Under the pieces are notes generated by a model, which was not told where the DNA came from, did not search any database, and saw nothing but the letters and a program-made list of their open reading frames with translations. Shown in pieces: positions 1 to 9,633 of a DNA stretch of 64,000 bases. The stretch covers positions 40,633 to 104,632 of the forward strand of contig DATMGU010000136.1 of NCBI GenBank assembly GCA_035555315.1. The letters are read 5' to 3'. Numbering within the stretch: position 1 is the stretch's first letter; the number at the start of each line of letters is the position of its first letter. Origin of the DNA: DATMGU01 sp035555315. GTDB taxonomy: Bacteria; Pseudomonadota; Alphaproteobacteria; ATCC43930; CGMCC-115725. The position numbers and the translations under genes are program-made.

Positions 1-745
1 TCTGGGCGGTCACCACATCCGCCTGCGCCGCGGTCCCCGCGTTGTATTGGTTGCGCGCGATGTCGCGGGACCGGGTATAGCCTTCGATGGTCGAGTCCAG
101 CAAACGCTTCAGCTCGTCCTCGGCCCTGAGCTCGAAATAATCCGTTGCCAAGGTGGCCTGCGCCGATAGACGGGCCGAGGCGAGGTCTGCGGCGCTGGCC
201 TGCGCGCTCGCCACATCGCCCTCGACTGTGCGGCTGATACGGCCCCACAGATCGGGCTCCCAGCTGGCCCCGGTGGAAACGCTGTAGGACGATGAATATC
301 GCCCCCCGCTGGAGATCGCCGTCGATGTCGTCGAAGAGGTGGATGTCGACGAACTGGAAGACGAGGTACTGCGGCTGCTACTGCTGCCCCCGCTATACGA
401 CCTCGTATCGGAACCGCTGAGCGATAGGGTGGGGGAAAAGCTGGCGCGCGCCTGCTGCACGACGGCCTGCGCATTTCGAAACGCCGCCTCGGACTGCTTC
501 AGCGTCTGGTTCGAGATATCGATCTGCCGCACCAGACCGTCGAGCACCGGATCCTGATAGATCGACCACCAAGCCCCCCGATCCAAAGCGTCGCGCGGCT
601 GGCTCGGCTTCCAGCCATCCTGTTCCTTGAACGATGCCGGGGTGACGGCCGGCGGGCGTTGATAGTCCGGGCCGACGGTGCAGGCGCCAAGCAGGGTCAG
701 GACGCCGACGGCGGCGATACGAAAGCTAAGGTACGGGGAACTCAT
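1..745 (-). CDS. RND efflux outer-membrane factor, NodT/OprM-type lipoprotein (3' end outside window)
   Basis: Outer-membrane channel of a tripartite efflux pump. The start ATG at 745 overlaps the stop of the upstream pump gene in an ATGA, so translation is coupled. The first 22 residues form a lipoprotein signal ending in LLGAC, with Cys22 as the lipidation site. The NodT-like blocks GPDYQRP and WWSIYQDP follow, then SWEPDLWGR at about residues 160-170, where the barrel strand ends. Between about residues 100 and 155 lies an unusually long Ser/Thr-rich stretch in the region expected to form a surface loop of the barrel. About 248 codons are visible; family members have about 460-500, so roughly half the protein lies beyond the left edge. 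Function as partner of the adjacent MdtABC pump is inferred from the overlap. Confidence 0.9.
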   Translation of the reverse strand, partial: MSSPYLSFRIAAVGVLTLLGACTVGPDYQRPPAVTPASFKEQDGWKPSQPRDALDRGAWWSIYQDPVLDGLVRQIDISNQTLKQSEAAFRNAQAVVQQARASFSPTLSLSGSDTRSYSGGSSSSRSTSSSSSSTSTSSTTSTAISSGGRYSSSYSVSTGASWEPDLWGRISRTVEGDVASAQASAADLASARLSAQATLATDYFELRAEDELKRLLDSTIEGYTRSRDIARNQYNAGTAAQADVVTAQ

Positions 746-3700
746 GCGTCGGCCTGCGGGTTGGGGCTGATACCGGGGCGCCGGCGAAGGCGCCCGCACC
801 AGTGACTGAAACGGTCGAGATAGAGGTAGATGATCGGCGTCGTGTAGAGGGTCAGCAATTGGCTGACGATCAACCCGCCGACGATCGAGATGCCCAGCGG
901 CCGCCTGAGCTCGGCACCGTCACCGGAACCGAGCGCCAGCGGCAGGGCGCCCAGCATGGCCGCCATCGTGGTCATCATGATCGGGCGAAACCGCAGCAGG
1001 CACGCCTCGAAGATCGCATCATGCGAGGTCAACCCGCGGCCGCGCTCCGCGTCCAGGGCGAAATCGATCATCATGATCGCGTTCTTCTTGACGATGCCGA
1101 TCAGCAGGATGACTCCGATCAGGGCAATGATGCTGAAATCGGTCCGGCAGATCAGCAGGGCCAGGACGGCACCCACCCCCGCCGAGGGCAGGGTCGACAG
1201 GATCGTGATCGGGTGGATATAGCTCTCATACAGCACGCCCAGCACGATATAGACGGCCACGAGAGCGGCCAGGATCAGGATCACCTCATTGTTGAGGGAT
1301 GACTGAAACACCTGCGCGGTGCCTTGGAAACTGCCATGGATCGAGCTCGGCACGCCGATCTGGTTCATCGTCCGGTTGATCGCCGTCACCGCGTCGCTCA
1401 AGGGTTTCCCGGTCGGCAGGTTGAACGAGATCGTCGCCGCCGCGAACTGGCCCTGATGGTTGACCGCGAGCGGCGTATTGCTGGGGCCGTAGTGGCTGAT
1501 CGCCGACAGCGGCACCATGGTCTCGACCGAGGTGCTGACCGCCGAGCCTGAGGACGCACTGCCGCGACCGCTATTGGCGAGTTGGTTGGTCGCCTGGTTG
1601 CGCGCGGAATCGCTGGCGACCGACGCCGCGGTTGTGGTCGACGTCTTCGTGCCGGACGCGACGCTGGTTCCGGCGACGGCGTTGGTCGATTGGGTCCCGC
1701 TCGCGGAACCGCCGGATGTGCTGACATAGATTTGATCCAGCATCGACGGATCCTGCCAATAGCGCGGCGCCACCTCCATCACGACGTGATACTGGTTCAA
1801 CGGATTGTAGATGGTGGAAACCTGACGCTGACCAAACGCGTCGTAGAGGGTGTTGTCCACCTGACTGGCGGTCAGCTGGAGGCGCGCGGCGGTCTGCCGA
1901 TCGACGATCACATCGATCCCCAGGCCTTTGTCCTGCTGGTCCGAATTCACGTCGGCAAGCTCCGGCGCATGCTGCAGCGCCTCTGCCAGCTTTGGCGCCC
2001 AGAGCCGGAGTTCGGCCAAGTCGTCATCCTGCAACGTATACTGATACTGCGCGTTGCTTGGCCGACCGCCGGCCCGGATATCTTGAACCGATTGCAGAAA
2101 CAACGCCGCACCCGCGACTTGGGTCAGCTTGGGACGCAAGCGGGCGATGATTTCGTCGGCGGTCACCGTGCGCTCGCTGAGCGGCTTCAGGCCGATGAAC
2201 ATGAAGCCGGAATTGGTTTGACCGCCGCCGGTATAGGCGATGACCGTGTCGACGGACGGATCGCCTTGCACGATGTTGACGAACTGGGTCAATTTCTGGC
2301 GCATCAGCTGGAACGAGATGCTCTGATCCGCCTGGATACCGCCGACCAACCGTCCGGTATCCTGCTGCGGGAAGAACCCCTTCGGCACGATCATGAACAG
2401 GTAGACGGTCAACGCGATCGTGCCGAAGAAGATCAGCACGACCAGCGGCCCGTTGCGCAAGGCGACCCCCAGCGACCGCTCATACCCCCGCAGCATCCCG
2501 GCGAACGCACGTTCGGTCAGGCGAAACAGGGCGGACGGCGTGTGATCGGCGCGTCGCCGCAGGAGCGCCGCGCACATCATCGGCGTGGTCGTCAGCGAGA
2601 CCACCAGCGAGACCAGCACCGCCACCGACAAGGTCATCGCGAATTCACGGAACAACCGGCCGACGATGCCGCCCATCAGCAGGATCGGCAGGAACACCGC
2701 GACCAGGGAAACGCTCATCGACAGGACGGTGAAGCCGACTTCCTGCGCGCCGAGTAGCGCCGCCTGGACCCGCGACATCCCCGCTTCCAGATGCCGGGTG
2801 ATGTTCTCCAGCACGACGACCGCGTCATCGACGACGAAGCCGGTGGCGATGGTCAGCGCCATCAGCGACAGATTGTCGAGGCTGAAGCCCAGCAGATACA
2901 TCACGCCGAATGTGCCGATCAGCGAGATCGGCACCGCCACCGTGGGCACCAAGGCGGCGCGCACATCGCCCAGAAAGACGAACACCACGAGGATGACCAG
3001 GGCGATGGCGATCAGCAGCGTCGTCTCGGTGTCGTGCAGCGACGCTCGGATCGTCGTCGTCCGGTCGGTCGCGACGGCGAGATCGATATCCGTCGGGATC
3101 GATAGTCTAAGCTCGGGCAGGAGTGCCTTAACCCGATCGACCGTATCGATGATGTTGGCACCGGGCTGCTGGGTCAGGATCACCCCTACCGAGGGGCGGC
3201 CATTGGGAAACCCCTGATTGCTGGCAAGACCTTGATTGCGAAGATCCTCCACCGAATCCGAGACCTCGGCGAGGTCGGACAGGCGCACCGCCGAGCCGTT
3301 GCGATAGGCCACGACGAGGGTGCGGTACTGACTGGCCTTGCGAGCCTGATCGTTGGTGTAGATCTGGAAATGCAGGTCGCCATCTTCGACGGCGCCTTTA
3401 GGGGTATTGGCGTTGGCCGACGACAACGCGGCGCGGATATCCTCGAGACCGATGCCGTATTTAAACAGGCTTTGCGGGTTGAGATCGACGCGCACCGCCG
3501 GCAGCGAACTGCCGCCGATGGTCACCTGGCCGATGCCGCTGACCTGGGACAGCTTCTGCTGCAGCACCGTCGCGGCGCTGTCGTAAAGCTGGCCTTGGCT
3601 GAGCGTGTCCGAGGTCAGCGACAGGATCATGATCGGCGCATCGGCCGGATTGACCTTGCGATAGGTCGGGTTGCTTCGCAGACTGGTCGGCAGATCGGCG

Positions 3701-4047
3701 CGGGCCGCGTTGATCGCCGCCTGGACGTCCCGCGCGGCACCGTCGATGTCGCGGCTAAGGTCGAATTGCAAGGTGACGCGGGTCGTGCCGACGGCGCTCG
3801 ACGAGGTGAGTTCCGTGACGCCGGCGATCTGACCCAGATGGCGTTCGAGTGGTGTCGCGACACTGGTCGCCATGGTCTCGGGGCTGGCTCCCGGCATCTG
3901 CGCCTGGACCGAGATGGTCGGCAAATCGACCTGCGGCAGAGGCGATACCGGCAGCTTGAAGAACGCCATCGCGCCGGCCAATGCCACGCCCAGGGTAAGC
4001 AGCGTGGTCGCGACCGGCCGCGCGATGGACGGCGCCGACAGGTTCAT
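742..4047 (-). CDS. mdtC: RND multidrug efflux permease, MdtC-type
   Basis: Inner-membrane proton-drug antiporter subunit of the HAE1 RND family, which forms a mixed trimer with MdtB. The N-terminus begins with the typical SIARPVATTLL helix. The two large periplasmic loops and twelve helices are in the expected order, with GFVVDDAVVVLENI (TM4 proton-relay aspartates) and the late GIVKKNAIMMIDFAL block. At 1101 residues it is about 70 longer than usual. The excess is a Ser/Thr/Ala/Gly-rich insert at about residues 772-842, just before VPLSAISHYG in the second periplasmic domain. The start overlaps the mdtB stop by 4 bases and the stop overlaps the channel gene start, so the three genes are one operon. 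The mdtC name rests on being second of two tandem RND genes and on overall resemblance. Confidence 0.93.
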   Translation of the reverse strand: MNLSAPSIARPVATTLLTLGVALAGAMAFFKLPVSPLPQVDLPTISVQAQMPGASPETMATSVATPLERHLGQIAGVTELTSSSAVGTTRVTLQFDLSRDIDGAARDVQAAINAARADLPTSLRSNPTYRKVNPADAPIMILSLTSDTLSQGQLYDSAATVLQQKLSQVSGIGQVTIGGSSLPAVRVDLNPQSLFKYGIGLEDIRAALSSANANTPKGAVEDGDLHFQIYTNDQARKASQYRTLVVAYRNGSAVRLSDLAEVSDSVEDLRNQGLASNQGFPNGRPSVGVILTQQPGANIIDTVDRVKALLPELRLSIPTDIDLAVATDRTTTIRASLHDTETTLLIAIALVILVVFVFLGDVRAALVPTVAVPISLIGTFGVMYLLGFSLDNLSLMALTIATGFVVDDAVVVLENITRHLEAGMSRVQAALLGAQEVGFTVLSMSVSLVAVFLPILLMGGIVGRLFREFAMTLSVAVLVSLVVSLTTTPMMCAALLRRRADHTPSALFRLTERAFAGMLRGYERSLGVALRNGPLVVLIFFGTIALTVYLFMIVPKGFFPQQDTGRLVGGIQADQSISFQLMRQKLTQFVNIVQGDPSVDTVIAYTGGGQTNSGFMFIGLKPLSERTVTADEIIARLRPKLTQVAGAALFLQSVQDIRAGGRPSNAQYQYTLQDDDLAELRLWAPKLAEALQHAPELADVNSDQQDKGLGIDVIVDRQTAARLQLTASQVDNTLYDAFGQRQVSTIYNPLNQYHVVMEVAPRYWQDPSMLDQIYVSTSGGSASGTQSTNAVAGTSVASGTKTSTTTAASVASDSARNQATNQLANSGRGSASSGSAVSTSVETMVPLSAISHYGPSNTPLAVNHQGQFAAATISFNLPTGKPLSDAVTAINRTMNQIGVPSSIHGSFQGTAQVFQSSLNNEVILILAALVAVYIVLGVLYESYIHPITILSTLPSAGVGAVLALLICRTDFSIIALIGVILLIGIVKKNAIMMIDFALDAERGRGLTSHDAIFEACLLRFRPIMMTTMAAMLGALPLALGSGDGAELRRPLGISIVGGLIVSQLLTLYTTPIIYLYLDRFSHWCGRLRRRPGISPNPQADA

Positions 4048-7000
4048 TCCGCGGCACTCAGCCCCGGCGCTCGATGGCGGCCGAAGCGCTGCGCCAACCG
4101 ATCGAACATCAGATAGATCACCGGCGTGGTGAACAGCGTCAGCAACTGGCTGACGATCAGGCCGCCGACGATGCTGACGCCGAGCGGGTTACGCAGTTCC
4201 GACCCAGTGCCGGTGCCGAGCATCAGTGGGAGGGCCCCCAGCAGCGCCGCCATGGTCGTCATCAGGATCGGCCGGAAGCGCAGCAGGCAGGCCTGGTAGA
4301 TGGCCTCGCGCGGCGGCTTGCCCTCCTCGCGTTCGGCATAGAGCGCGAAGTCGATCATCATGATCGCGTTCTTCTTGACGATGCCGATCAGCAGGATGAT
4401 GCCGATGATGCCGATGATGCCGAGATCGCTCCCCACCAGCAGCAGCGCCAGCAAAGCCCCGACGCCCGCGGAGGGCAGGGTCGATAGGATCGTGATTGGA
4501 TGGATGTAGCTCTCGTAGAGCACACCCAGCACGATGTACATCGTGACGATGGCCGCCAAGATCAGCAGCAACTCGTTGCTGAGCGACGCCTGGAAGGCGA
4601 GCGCGGCCCCCTGGAAGCTGGTGATCACGCTGGCGGGCACGCCAAGCGATACCTGGGCCTGTTTGATCGCGGTCACCGCTTCGCCCAGCGAGGCGCCGGG
4701 GGCCAGGTTGAACGATATGGTGATCGCCGGAAACTGGCCCAGGTGATTGACCTGCAGCGGCACGGTCTGCTCCGTCACCCGGGCGATCGCCGAGAGGGGC
4801 ACCTGGCCGCCACCGGATGATGGCAGATAGATAGATGACAGCCCGGCGACCGTCTGACGCGCGGTCGGGTCGGCCTCCAGGATCACCCGGTACTGGTTCG
4901 ACTGGGTGAAGATGGTCGACACGATGCGCTGGCCGAAGGCGTCATAGAGCGCGTTGTCGACGGTCGCCGGCGTGATGCCGAAACGGCCGGCCGTATCGCG
5001 GTCGATGGTGATATAGGCGGAGAGCCCATATTCCTGGGAATTGCTGGCGACGTCCTCGATCTCGGGCAGCTGGTTCAGCCGCTCGACCACCTTAGGGACC
5101 CAGGCGGCGAGTTCCTCGGGATTGGCATCTTCCAGAACGAACTGGTACTGCGTGCGGCTGACATTGGCGTCGATCGACAGGTCCTGCACCGGTTGCATAT
5201 AAAGCTGGATGCCGGACACGTCGGCGGTCTCTCGTTGCAGCCGGCGGATGATGTTGCTGGCGGTGATGCTGCGCTCGTCGCGGGACCGCAGGTTGATCAG
5301 GAACCGACCGCTGTTCAGCGTCATGTTGGTGCCGTCGACGCCGATGAAGGATGACAGGCTCACCACATCCGGATCGCGCAGGATCGCCGCCGCCAATTTC
5401 TGCTGCCGATCGGCCATGGCGGCATAGGATACCGATTGCGACGCCTCCGAGATGCCCTGGATCAGGCCGGTATCCTGGACCGGAAAAAAGCCTTTGGGGA
5501 TCGCCACGTAGAGCAGCGCCGTGACGCCCAGCGTCGTCACCGCCACCAGCAGGGTGAGCTTTTCGTGATCCAGTACCCAGGTAAGCATCCGGCCGTATTG
5601 GGCGATCACCCCGTCGAACCATTGCTGGGTCCGCCGGGCGATCGCCGATTGCTCGGATGCCGGCCGGTGACGCAGCAGCTTGGCACAAAGCATCGGCACC
5701 AGGGTCAGCGAGACCACGGCGGAAATCAGGATGGTGACGGCCAGCGTGATCGCGAATTCCCGGAACAGCCGGCCGACGACATCGCCCATGAACAGCAGGG
5801 GAATCAGCACCGCGATCAGCGAGATGGTCAGCGACACGATGGTGAAGCCGATCTGCTTCGACCCCTTGAGCGCCGCCTCGCGCGGGTCCTCGCCCGCTTC
5901 GATATAGCGCGCGATATTCTCGATCATGACGATCGCGTCGTCGACGACGAAGCCGGTCGCCACGGTAAGCGCCATCAAAGACAGGTTGTTGAGGCTGAAC
6001 CCGGCCAGGTACATGACGCCGAAAGTGCCGACCAGCGACAGCGGCACGGATAGGCTGGGAATGATGGTCGCCGGCAGGTTGCGCAGGAAGAGGAAGATCA
6101 CCAGCACGACCAGCACGACCGACAGGGTCAGCTCGAACTCGACATCGCTGACCGAGGCGCGGATCGTCGTCGTTCGGTCGGTCAGCACGGCGACGTCGAC
6201 AGCGCCCGGCAATGCTGCCTGCAACTGCGGCAACAACGCTTTGACGCTGTCGACCACCTGGATGACATTGGCGCCGGGCTGCCGCTGGATATTCACGATA
6301 ACCGCCGGCTCGGTGTTCATCCAGGCGCCGAGCTTGGTGTTCTCGGCGCTGTCGACGACGCGCGCCACATCCGACAGGTGAACCGGTGCGTTATCCTTGT
6401 AGGCGACGACGATGTTGTTGTATTCGGCGGCGGATTTCAGCTGGTCGTTGGCGTTGATCGAATAGGCGCGCATCGGCCCGTCGAAATTGCCCTTGGGCGT
6501 GTTGACGTTGGAATTGCCGATCGTGGTGCGCAGATCGTCGATGTTGAGGCCATAGGCGGCGAGCGCTCGCACATTCGCCTGGACGCGCACCGCCGGCCGC
6601 TGGCCGCCGCTGATGCTGACCAGCCCGACACCCGGCAATTGCGAGATTTTCTGCGCCAGCCGCGTATCGGTCAGATCCTCGATCTGGATCAGCGGCAGGG
6701 TCTTCGAGGAAATCCCCAACGTCAGGACCGGCGCGTCGGCGGGATTGACCTTGGCATAGATCGGTGGCGCCGGCAGGTCGGAGGGCAGCAGATTGCCCGC
6801 CGCGTTGATCGATGCCTGCACCTCCTGTTCGGCGACATCCAGGCTGAGATCGAGGCCGAATTGCAGGGTGATGACCGAGGCGCCGGCCGAACTGCTCGAT
6901 GACATCTGAGTGAGGTTCGGCATCTGGCCGAATTGCCGTTCGAGCGGTGCCGTGACCGACGAGGTCATGACCTCCGGACTGGCGCCCGGATAGAAGGTCT

Positions 7001-7142
7001 GCACCTGGATGGTCGGATAATCGACCTCCGGTAGCGCCGAGAGCGGCAGGAACCGGAACGCCATGCCGCCGACCAGCAGGATCGCCACCATCAGGAGCGA
7101 GGTGGCGACCGGCCGCATGATGAAGAGGGCCGAGGGGTTCAT
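4044..7142 (-). CDS. mdtB: RND multidrug efflux permease, MdtB-type
   Basis: First of two tandem HAE1-family RND permeases. Length 1032 residues is normal for MdtB. The N-terminal IMRPVATSLLMVAILL helix, the periplasmic FYPGASPEVM block, the TM4 motif GFVVDDAIVMIENIARY with two consecutive acidic proton-relay residues, and the GIVKKNAIMMIDFAL segment near the C-terminus are all present. Unlike its neighbour it has no low-complexity insert. The gene sits 34 bases after the membrane-fusion gene and overlaps mdtC by 4 bases. Two different RND subunits in one operon is the hallmark of MdtABC-type pumps, which export bile salts, novobiocin and similar compounds in enterobacteria. The substrate here is unknown. 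Confidence 0.94.
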   Translation of the reverse strand: MNPSALFIMRPVATSLLMVAILLVGGMAFRFLPLSALPEVDYPTIQVQTFYPGASPEVMTSSVTAPLERQFGQMPNLTQMSSSSSAGASVITLQFGLDLSLDVAEQEVQASINAAGNLLPSDLPAPPIYAKVNPADAPVLTLGISSKTLPLIQIEDLTDTRLAQKISQLPGVGLVSISGGQRPAVRVQANVRALAAYGLNIDDLRTTIGNSNVNTPKGNFDGPMRAYSINANDQLKSAAEYNNIVVAYKDNAPVHLSDVARVVDSAENTKLGAWMNTEPAVIVNIQRQPGANVIQVVDSVKALLPQLQAALPGAVDVAVLTDRTTTIRASVSDVEFELTLSVVLVVLVIFLFLRNLPATIIPSLSVPLSLVGTFGVMYLAGFSLNNLSLMALTVATGFVVDDAIVMIENIARYIEAGEDPREAALKGSKQIGFTIVSLTISLIAVLIPLLFMGDVVGRLFREFAITLAVTILISAVVSLTLVPMLCAKLLRHRPASEQSAIARRTQQWFDGVIAQYGRMLTWVLDHEKLTLLVAVTTLGVTALLYVAIPKGFFPVQDTGLIQGISEASQSVSYAAMADRQQKLAAAILRDPDVVSLSSFIGVDGTNMTLNSGRFLINLRSRDERSITASNIIRRLQRETADVSGIQLYMQPVQDLSIDANVSRTQYQFVLEDANPEELAAWVPKVVERLNQLPEIEDVASNSQEYGLSAYITIDRDTAGRFGITPATVDNALYDAFGQRIVSTIFTQSNQYRVILEADPTARQTVAGLSSIYLPSSGGGQVPLSAIARVTEQTVPLQVNHLGQFPAITISFNLAPGASLGEAVTAIKQAQVSLGVPASVITSFQGAALAFQASLSNELLLILAAIVTMYIVLGVLYESYIHPITILSTLPSAGVGALLALLLVGSDLGIIGIIGIILLIGIVKKNAIMMIDFALYAEREEGKPPREAIYQACLLRFRPILMTTMAALLGALPLMLGTGTGSELRNPLGVSIVGGLIVSQLLTLFTTPVIYLMFDRLAQRFGRHRAPGLSAAE

Positions 7143-7176
7143 GGCGCGGGTATCTCAGTCACCGGACGGAGAGGGC

Positions 7177-8451
7177 TCATTGCGCCGGCGGGCGGTGCGC
7201 CCGTTGGCCGCCCGACGGATCGGCGGCGGGTGCGCCGCCGCCGGTGGTCGCCTTCGGCAAGATGACCTTGGCGCCTTCGCGCAGCTTGTCGGCGCCGTCG
7301 ATGACGACGGTGTCGCCGACCGCGAGACCTGTGGTGACCGCGACGGTGTCGCCGGCGGAGGGGCCGAGTTTGACCGGCCGCACGGTCACCGTCTCATCCG
7401 GCTTCACTAGATAGACGAAGGTACCGGGCGCGCCGCGCTGAATCGCGGCGGACGGAACGACGATCGCGTCACGCAGCGTATCGACCAACAATTGCGTGTT
7501 GACGAACTGGTTTGGAAACAGGCTCTCGTCGTCGTTGTCGAACTGCGCCTTCAGTTTCAAGGTGCCGGTGCTGGTATCGATCTGGTTGTCCAAGCTCAGC
7601 AGCTTGCCGGTCGCCAGCTTGGCCGTCTGGCTGCGGTCGAAGGCGGAAACCTCCAGCGTGGCGCCGCCATGGAACCGTTTGGTGACCGCCGGCAGGTTAT
7701 CCTCGGGCAGCGTGAAGACCACGGTGATCGGCTGCAATTGGGTGATGACGACAATGCCGTTGGTGTCGCTGGTCTGCACGTAATTGCCCTGATCGACCTG
7801 GCGCAGGCCGACCCGCCCGCTGGCCGGCGCCACGATCCGGCAATACGCCAGGTTGAGCCTGGCTGTATTGACCTGCGCCGTATCCGACGCGACGGTGCCC
7901 TCGTATTGCTGCACCAGCGACGCCTGGGTATCTCGGGTTTGCCGGGCGATCGAGTCTTGGGCCACCAGCGTCTTGTAGCGTTCCAGGTCGAGGCGCGCGG
8001 TCTGCAGCAGCGCCTGGTCGCGCGTCAACTGGCCTAGATCCTGATCCAATGTGAACTGATAGGGCCGGGGATCGATCTGGGCGAGGAAATCGCCCTTTTT
8101 CACGATCTGGCCTTCCTGAAATCCCAGTTCCATCAACTGTCCGGCGATCTGCGTCCTGACTGTGACCGTTGCCAAGGGCGTTACCGTACCAAGGGCGGCC
8201 AGGGTCAGCGGGATATCGCCCTGCTTCGCCGTGGCGACACCGACGGCCATCGGCGCCCCCGATGCGCCGAACCGGCCGCCGCGCGGTGCCGGCGTCGGGT
8301 TCGGCCGCACGAACCAGGCGATCGCCGCCAGTGCCAGGAGGATGATCAAGGCCCAGACCAGCCGCGACCAGATCGACGTCCGTGGCTTTGCCACGCCCAG
8401 CCGACCATCCCGATCGCGCCGTAAATCTATCCGAGGTTGCTCTGTGGTCAT
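7177..8451 (-). CDS. mdtA: RND efflux membrane-fusion (periplasmic adaptor) protein, MdtA-type
   Basis: Adaptor linking the RND permeases to the outer-membrane channel. An inner-membrane anchor lies at about residues 29-48, followed by a biotinyl-lipoyl half motif (QIAGQLMELGFQEG), a coiled-coil hairpin at about 105-165, the second lipoyl half (SGRVGLRQVDQGNYV), and a beta-barrel with the family block SLDNQIDTSTGTLKLKAQF and LFPNQFVNTQLLVD. These blocks match E. coli MdtA closely. I chose the ATG at 8451 (424 residues); an in-frame TTG at 8487 would add 12 residues, but neither has a convincing ribosome-binding site. First gene of the pump operon, 160 bases downstream of the marR-type gene. 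Confidence 0.93.
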   Translation of the reverse strand: MTTEQPRIDLRRDRDGRLGVAKPRTSIWSRLVWALIILLALAAIAWFVRPNPTPAPRGGRFGASGAPMAVGVATAKQGDIPLTLAALGTVTPLATVTVRTQIAGQLMELGFQEGQIVKKGDFLAQIDPRPYQFTLDQDLGQLTRDQALLQTARLDLERYKTLVAQDSIARQTRDTQASLVQQYEGTVASDTAQVNTARLNLAYCRIVAPASGRVGLRQVDQGNYVQTSDTNGIVVITQLQPITVVFTLPEDNLPAVTKRFHGGATLEVSAFDRSQTAKLATGKLLSLDNQIDTSTGTLKLKAQFDNDDESLFPNQFVNTQLLVDTLRDAIVVPSAAIQRGAPGTFVYLVKPDETVTVRPVKLGPSAGDTVAVTTGLAVGDTVVIDGADKLREGAKVILPKATTGGGAPAADPSGGQRAHRPPAQ

Positions 8452-8611
8452 GTTGAGTTGCGTTTCAATGCTCGAGATGACGCCCAAGTGCGGATTTTAT
8501 GCGATGCGGCGAGGCAGTCGGCGCGCAGCCAGCCCGCATGGCCCCACATCGATACCTCCCAATAATAGCATCCGGATGTCCGCTACCGGGGTTTTCTGTA
8601 ACAGCCACGTT

Positions 8612-9235
8612 TCAGCGGCGGCTCGGAACCTCGGATTGATCCCCTTCTGGAGCTCCAGTCGACGCAGCCAGGGCGAGCGCCCGCTCGCCGCCCGCGACGA
8701 CGCGGTGGACGAGCTGGGACAGGCTATGAAACTCCGCGACGTCGAGATCGCGAAACATTTCATCATTGACCCGCTGAGGAGCCCCCTGGAGTTCGACCAT
8801 CACGTGGTTGCCGACCGGCGTCAGTCGCAGCAGCACATGGCGCGAGTCCAGCGGGTTCGTCGCCTTTTCGACCCAGCCCAGCCGCACCAGCCGATTGGCG
8901 AGCATGGTCACCATCGAGCCGGTCACCGCGAGGCGCTTGGCGACCACGCCGACCCGCGCGCCGCCTTCTCCCTCAAGCTGGGCCACGGCGAGAAGCACCC
9001 GATATTCCGGTTCGCTGACCCCGAGCCGCCGCGCCAGGCCGGCCCGCAGCTCCTGCAGCTGACGACCCATCGTCATGAGGTTGCCGAGCAGCTCTCGAAA
9101 CCTTTGGTCGGTACCATCGACGAGCAGCGCCGGGCGGGTGATCGTGAGCGGCGCCGGCGCGCGCGCCGAAGCGGTCTCCGCGTCCGCCGGGGCGATGGGG
9201 ACGGTGGTCTTGTTCGGGGATTTTGACTTGGTCAT
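8612..9235 (-). CDS. MarR-family transcriptional regulator
   Basis: Winged-helix repressor of the MarR family. The core runs from the dimerisation helix (FRELLGNLMTMGRQ) through the recognition region GVVAKRLAVTGSMVTMLANRLVRLGWV to the wing, where NPLDSRHVLLRLTPVG gives the conserved D-x-R wing motif. The ATG at 9235 is preceded by AAGGGC at a good distance and gives 207 residues; upstream in-frame codons at 9259 and 9331 would add up to 32 residues of non-conserved sequence. It points into the MdtABC-type pump genes, the usual arrangement for a MarR protein that represses a neighbouring efflux operon and is released by a drug or phenolic ligand. That role is inference. Confidence 0.88.
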   Translation of the reverse strand: MTKSKSPNKTTVPIAPADAETASARAPAPLTITRPALLVDGTDQRFRELLGNLMTMGRQLQELRAGLARRLGVSEPEYRVLLAVAQLEGEGGARVGVVAKRLAVTGSMVTMLANRLVRLGWVEKATNPLDSRHVLLRLTPVGNHVMVELQGAPQRVNDEMFRDLDVAEFHSLSQLVHRVVAGGERALALAASTGAPEGDQSEVPSRR

Positions 9236-9633
9236 GGCAAGCCCTTGTTCCGCCGCCATCAACCGGTCATTCCTCTCGGAAAGGTCGTGGCCGGCGCGCA
9301 GACCACCGACGATTCCGCCAAGGCTTTCCATAGCCTATTCCCCGCGGCTTTGGCGATGCCCCGGGACCAGACTGTCACAGATTTTCCCGTATTGCGCGTG
9401 ACGAACGCCGCTCTCCGGCTCGGCAGGTCCCGCGCCAAGCGGCGTGATTCCGGGCGACCCGCCGACGGGTCGTCCAACCCCCATCGCCGTGACCCGCCCT
9501 CATCGGGAGAAATTTCGCCTGCGAGGCGCATCTCTTGCATCGCCAACCGTCATCTCTACAGCTAGAACGGGGGCCGCGGTTAGGGGGGTGAGGCTCATCC
9601 ACCGCGGCATCAGGACGGCGGCATCAGCTCTTC
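9236..9633. other. Divergent intergenic region between marR-type gene and sox operon
   Basis: About 400 bases with no convincing gene on either strand; short open frames here are composition artefacts. It must hold the promoters for the leftward regulator and efflux genes and for the rightward sarcosine oxidase operon. One visible element is a 7-base inverted repeat, CCGCGGT at 9574-9580 and ACCGCGG at 9601-9607, with a 20-base spacer, about 30 bases before soxB. It could be an operator, but the sequence alone does not show which protein would bind. Confidence 0.5.

Noticed and set aside
1582..4116. Long plus-strand frames within the MdtC-type gene
   Set aside because: The minus-strand gene has complete RND signatures throughout. 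The plus frames are low-complexity Arg/His/Gln-rich translations typical of antisense frames.
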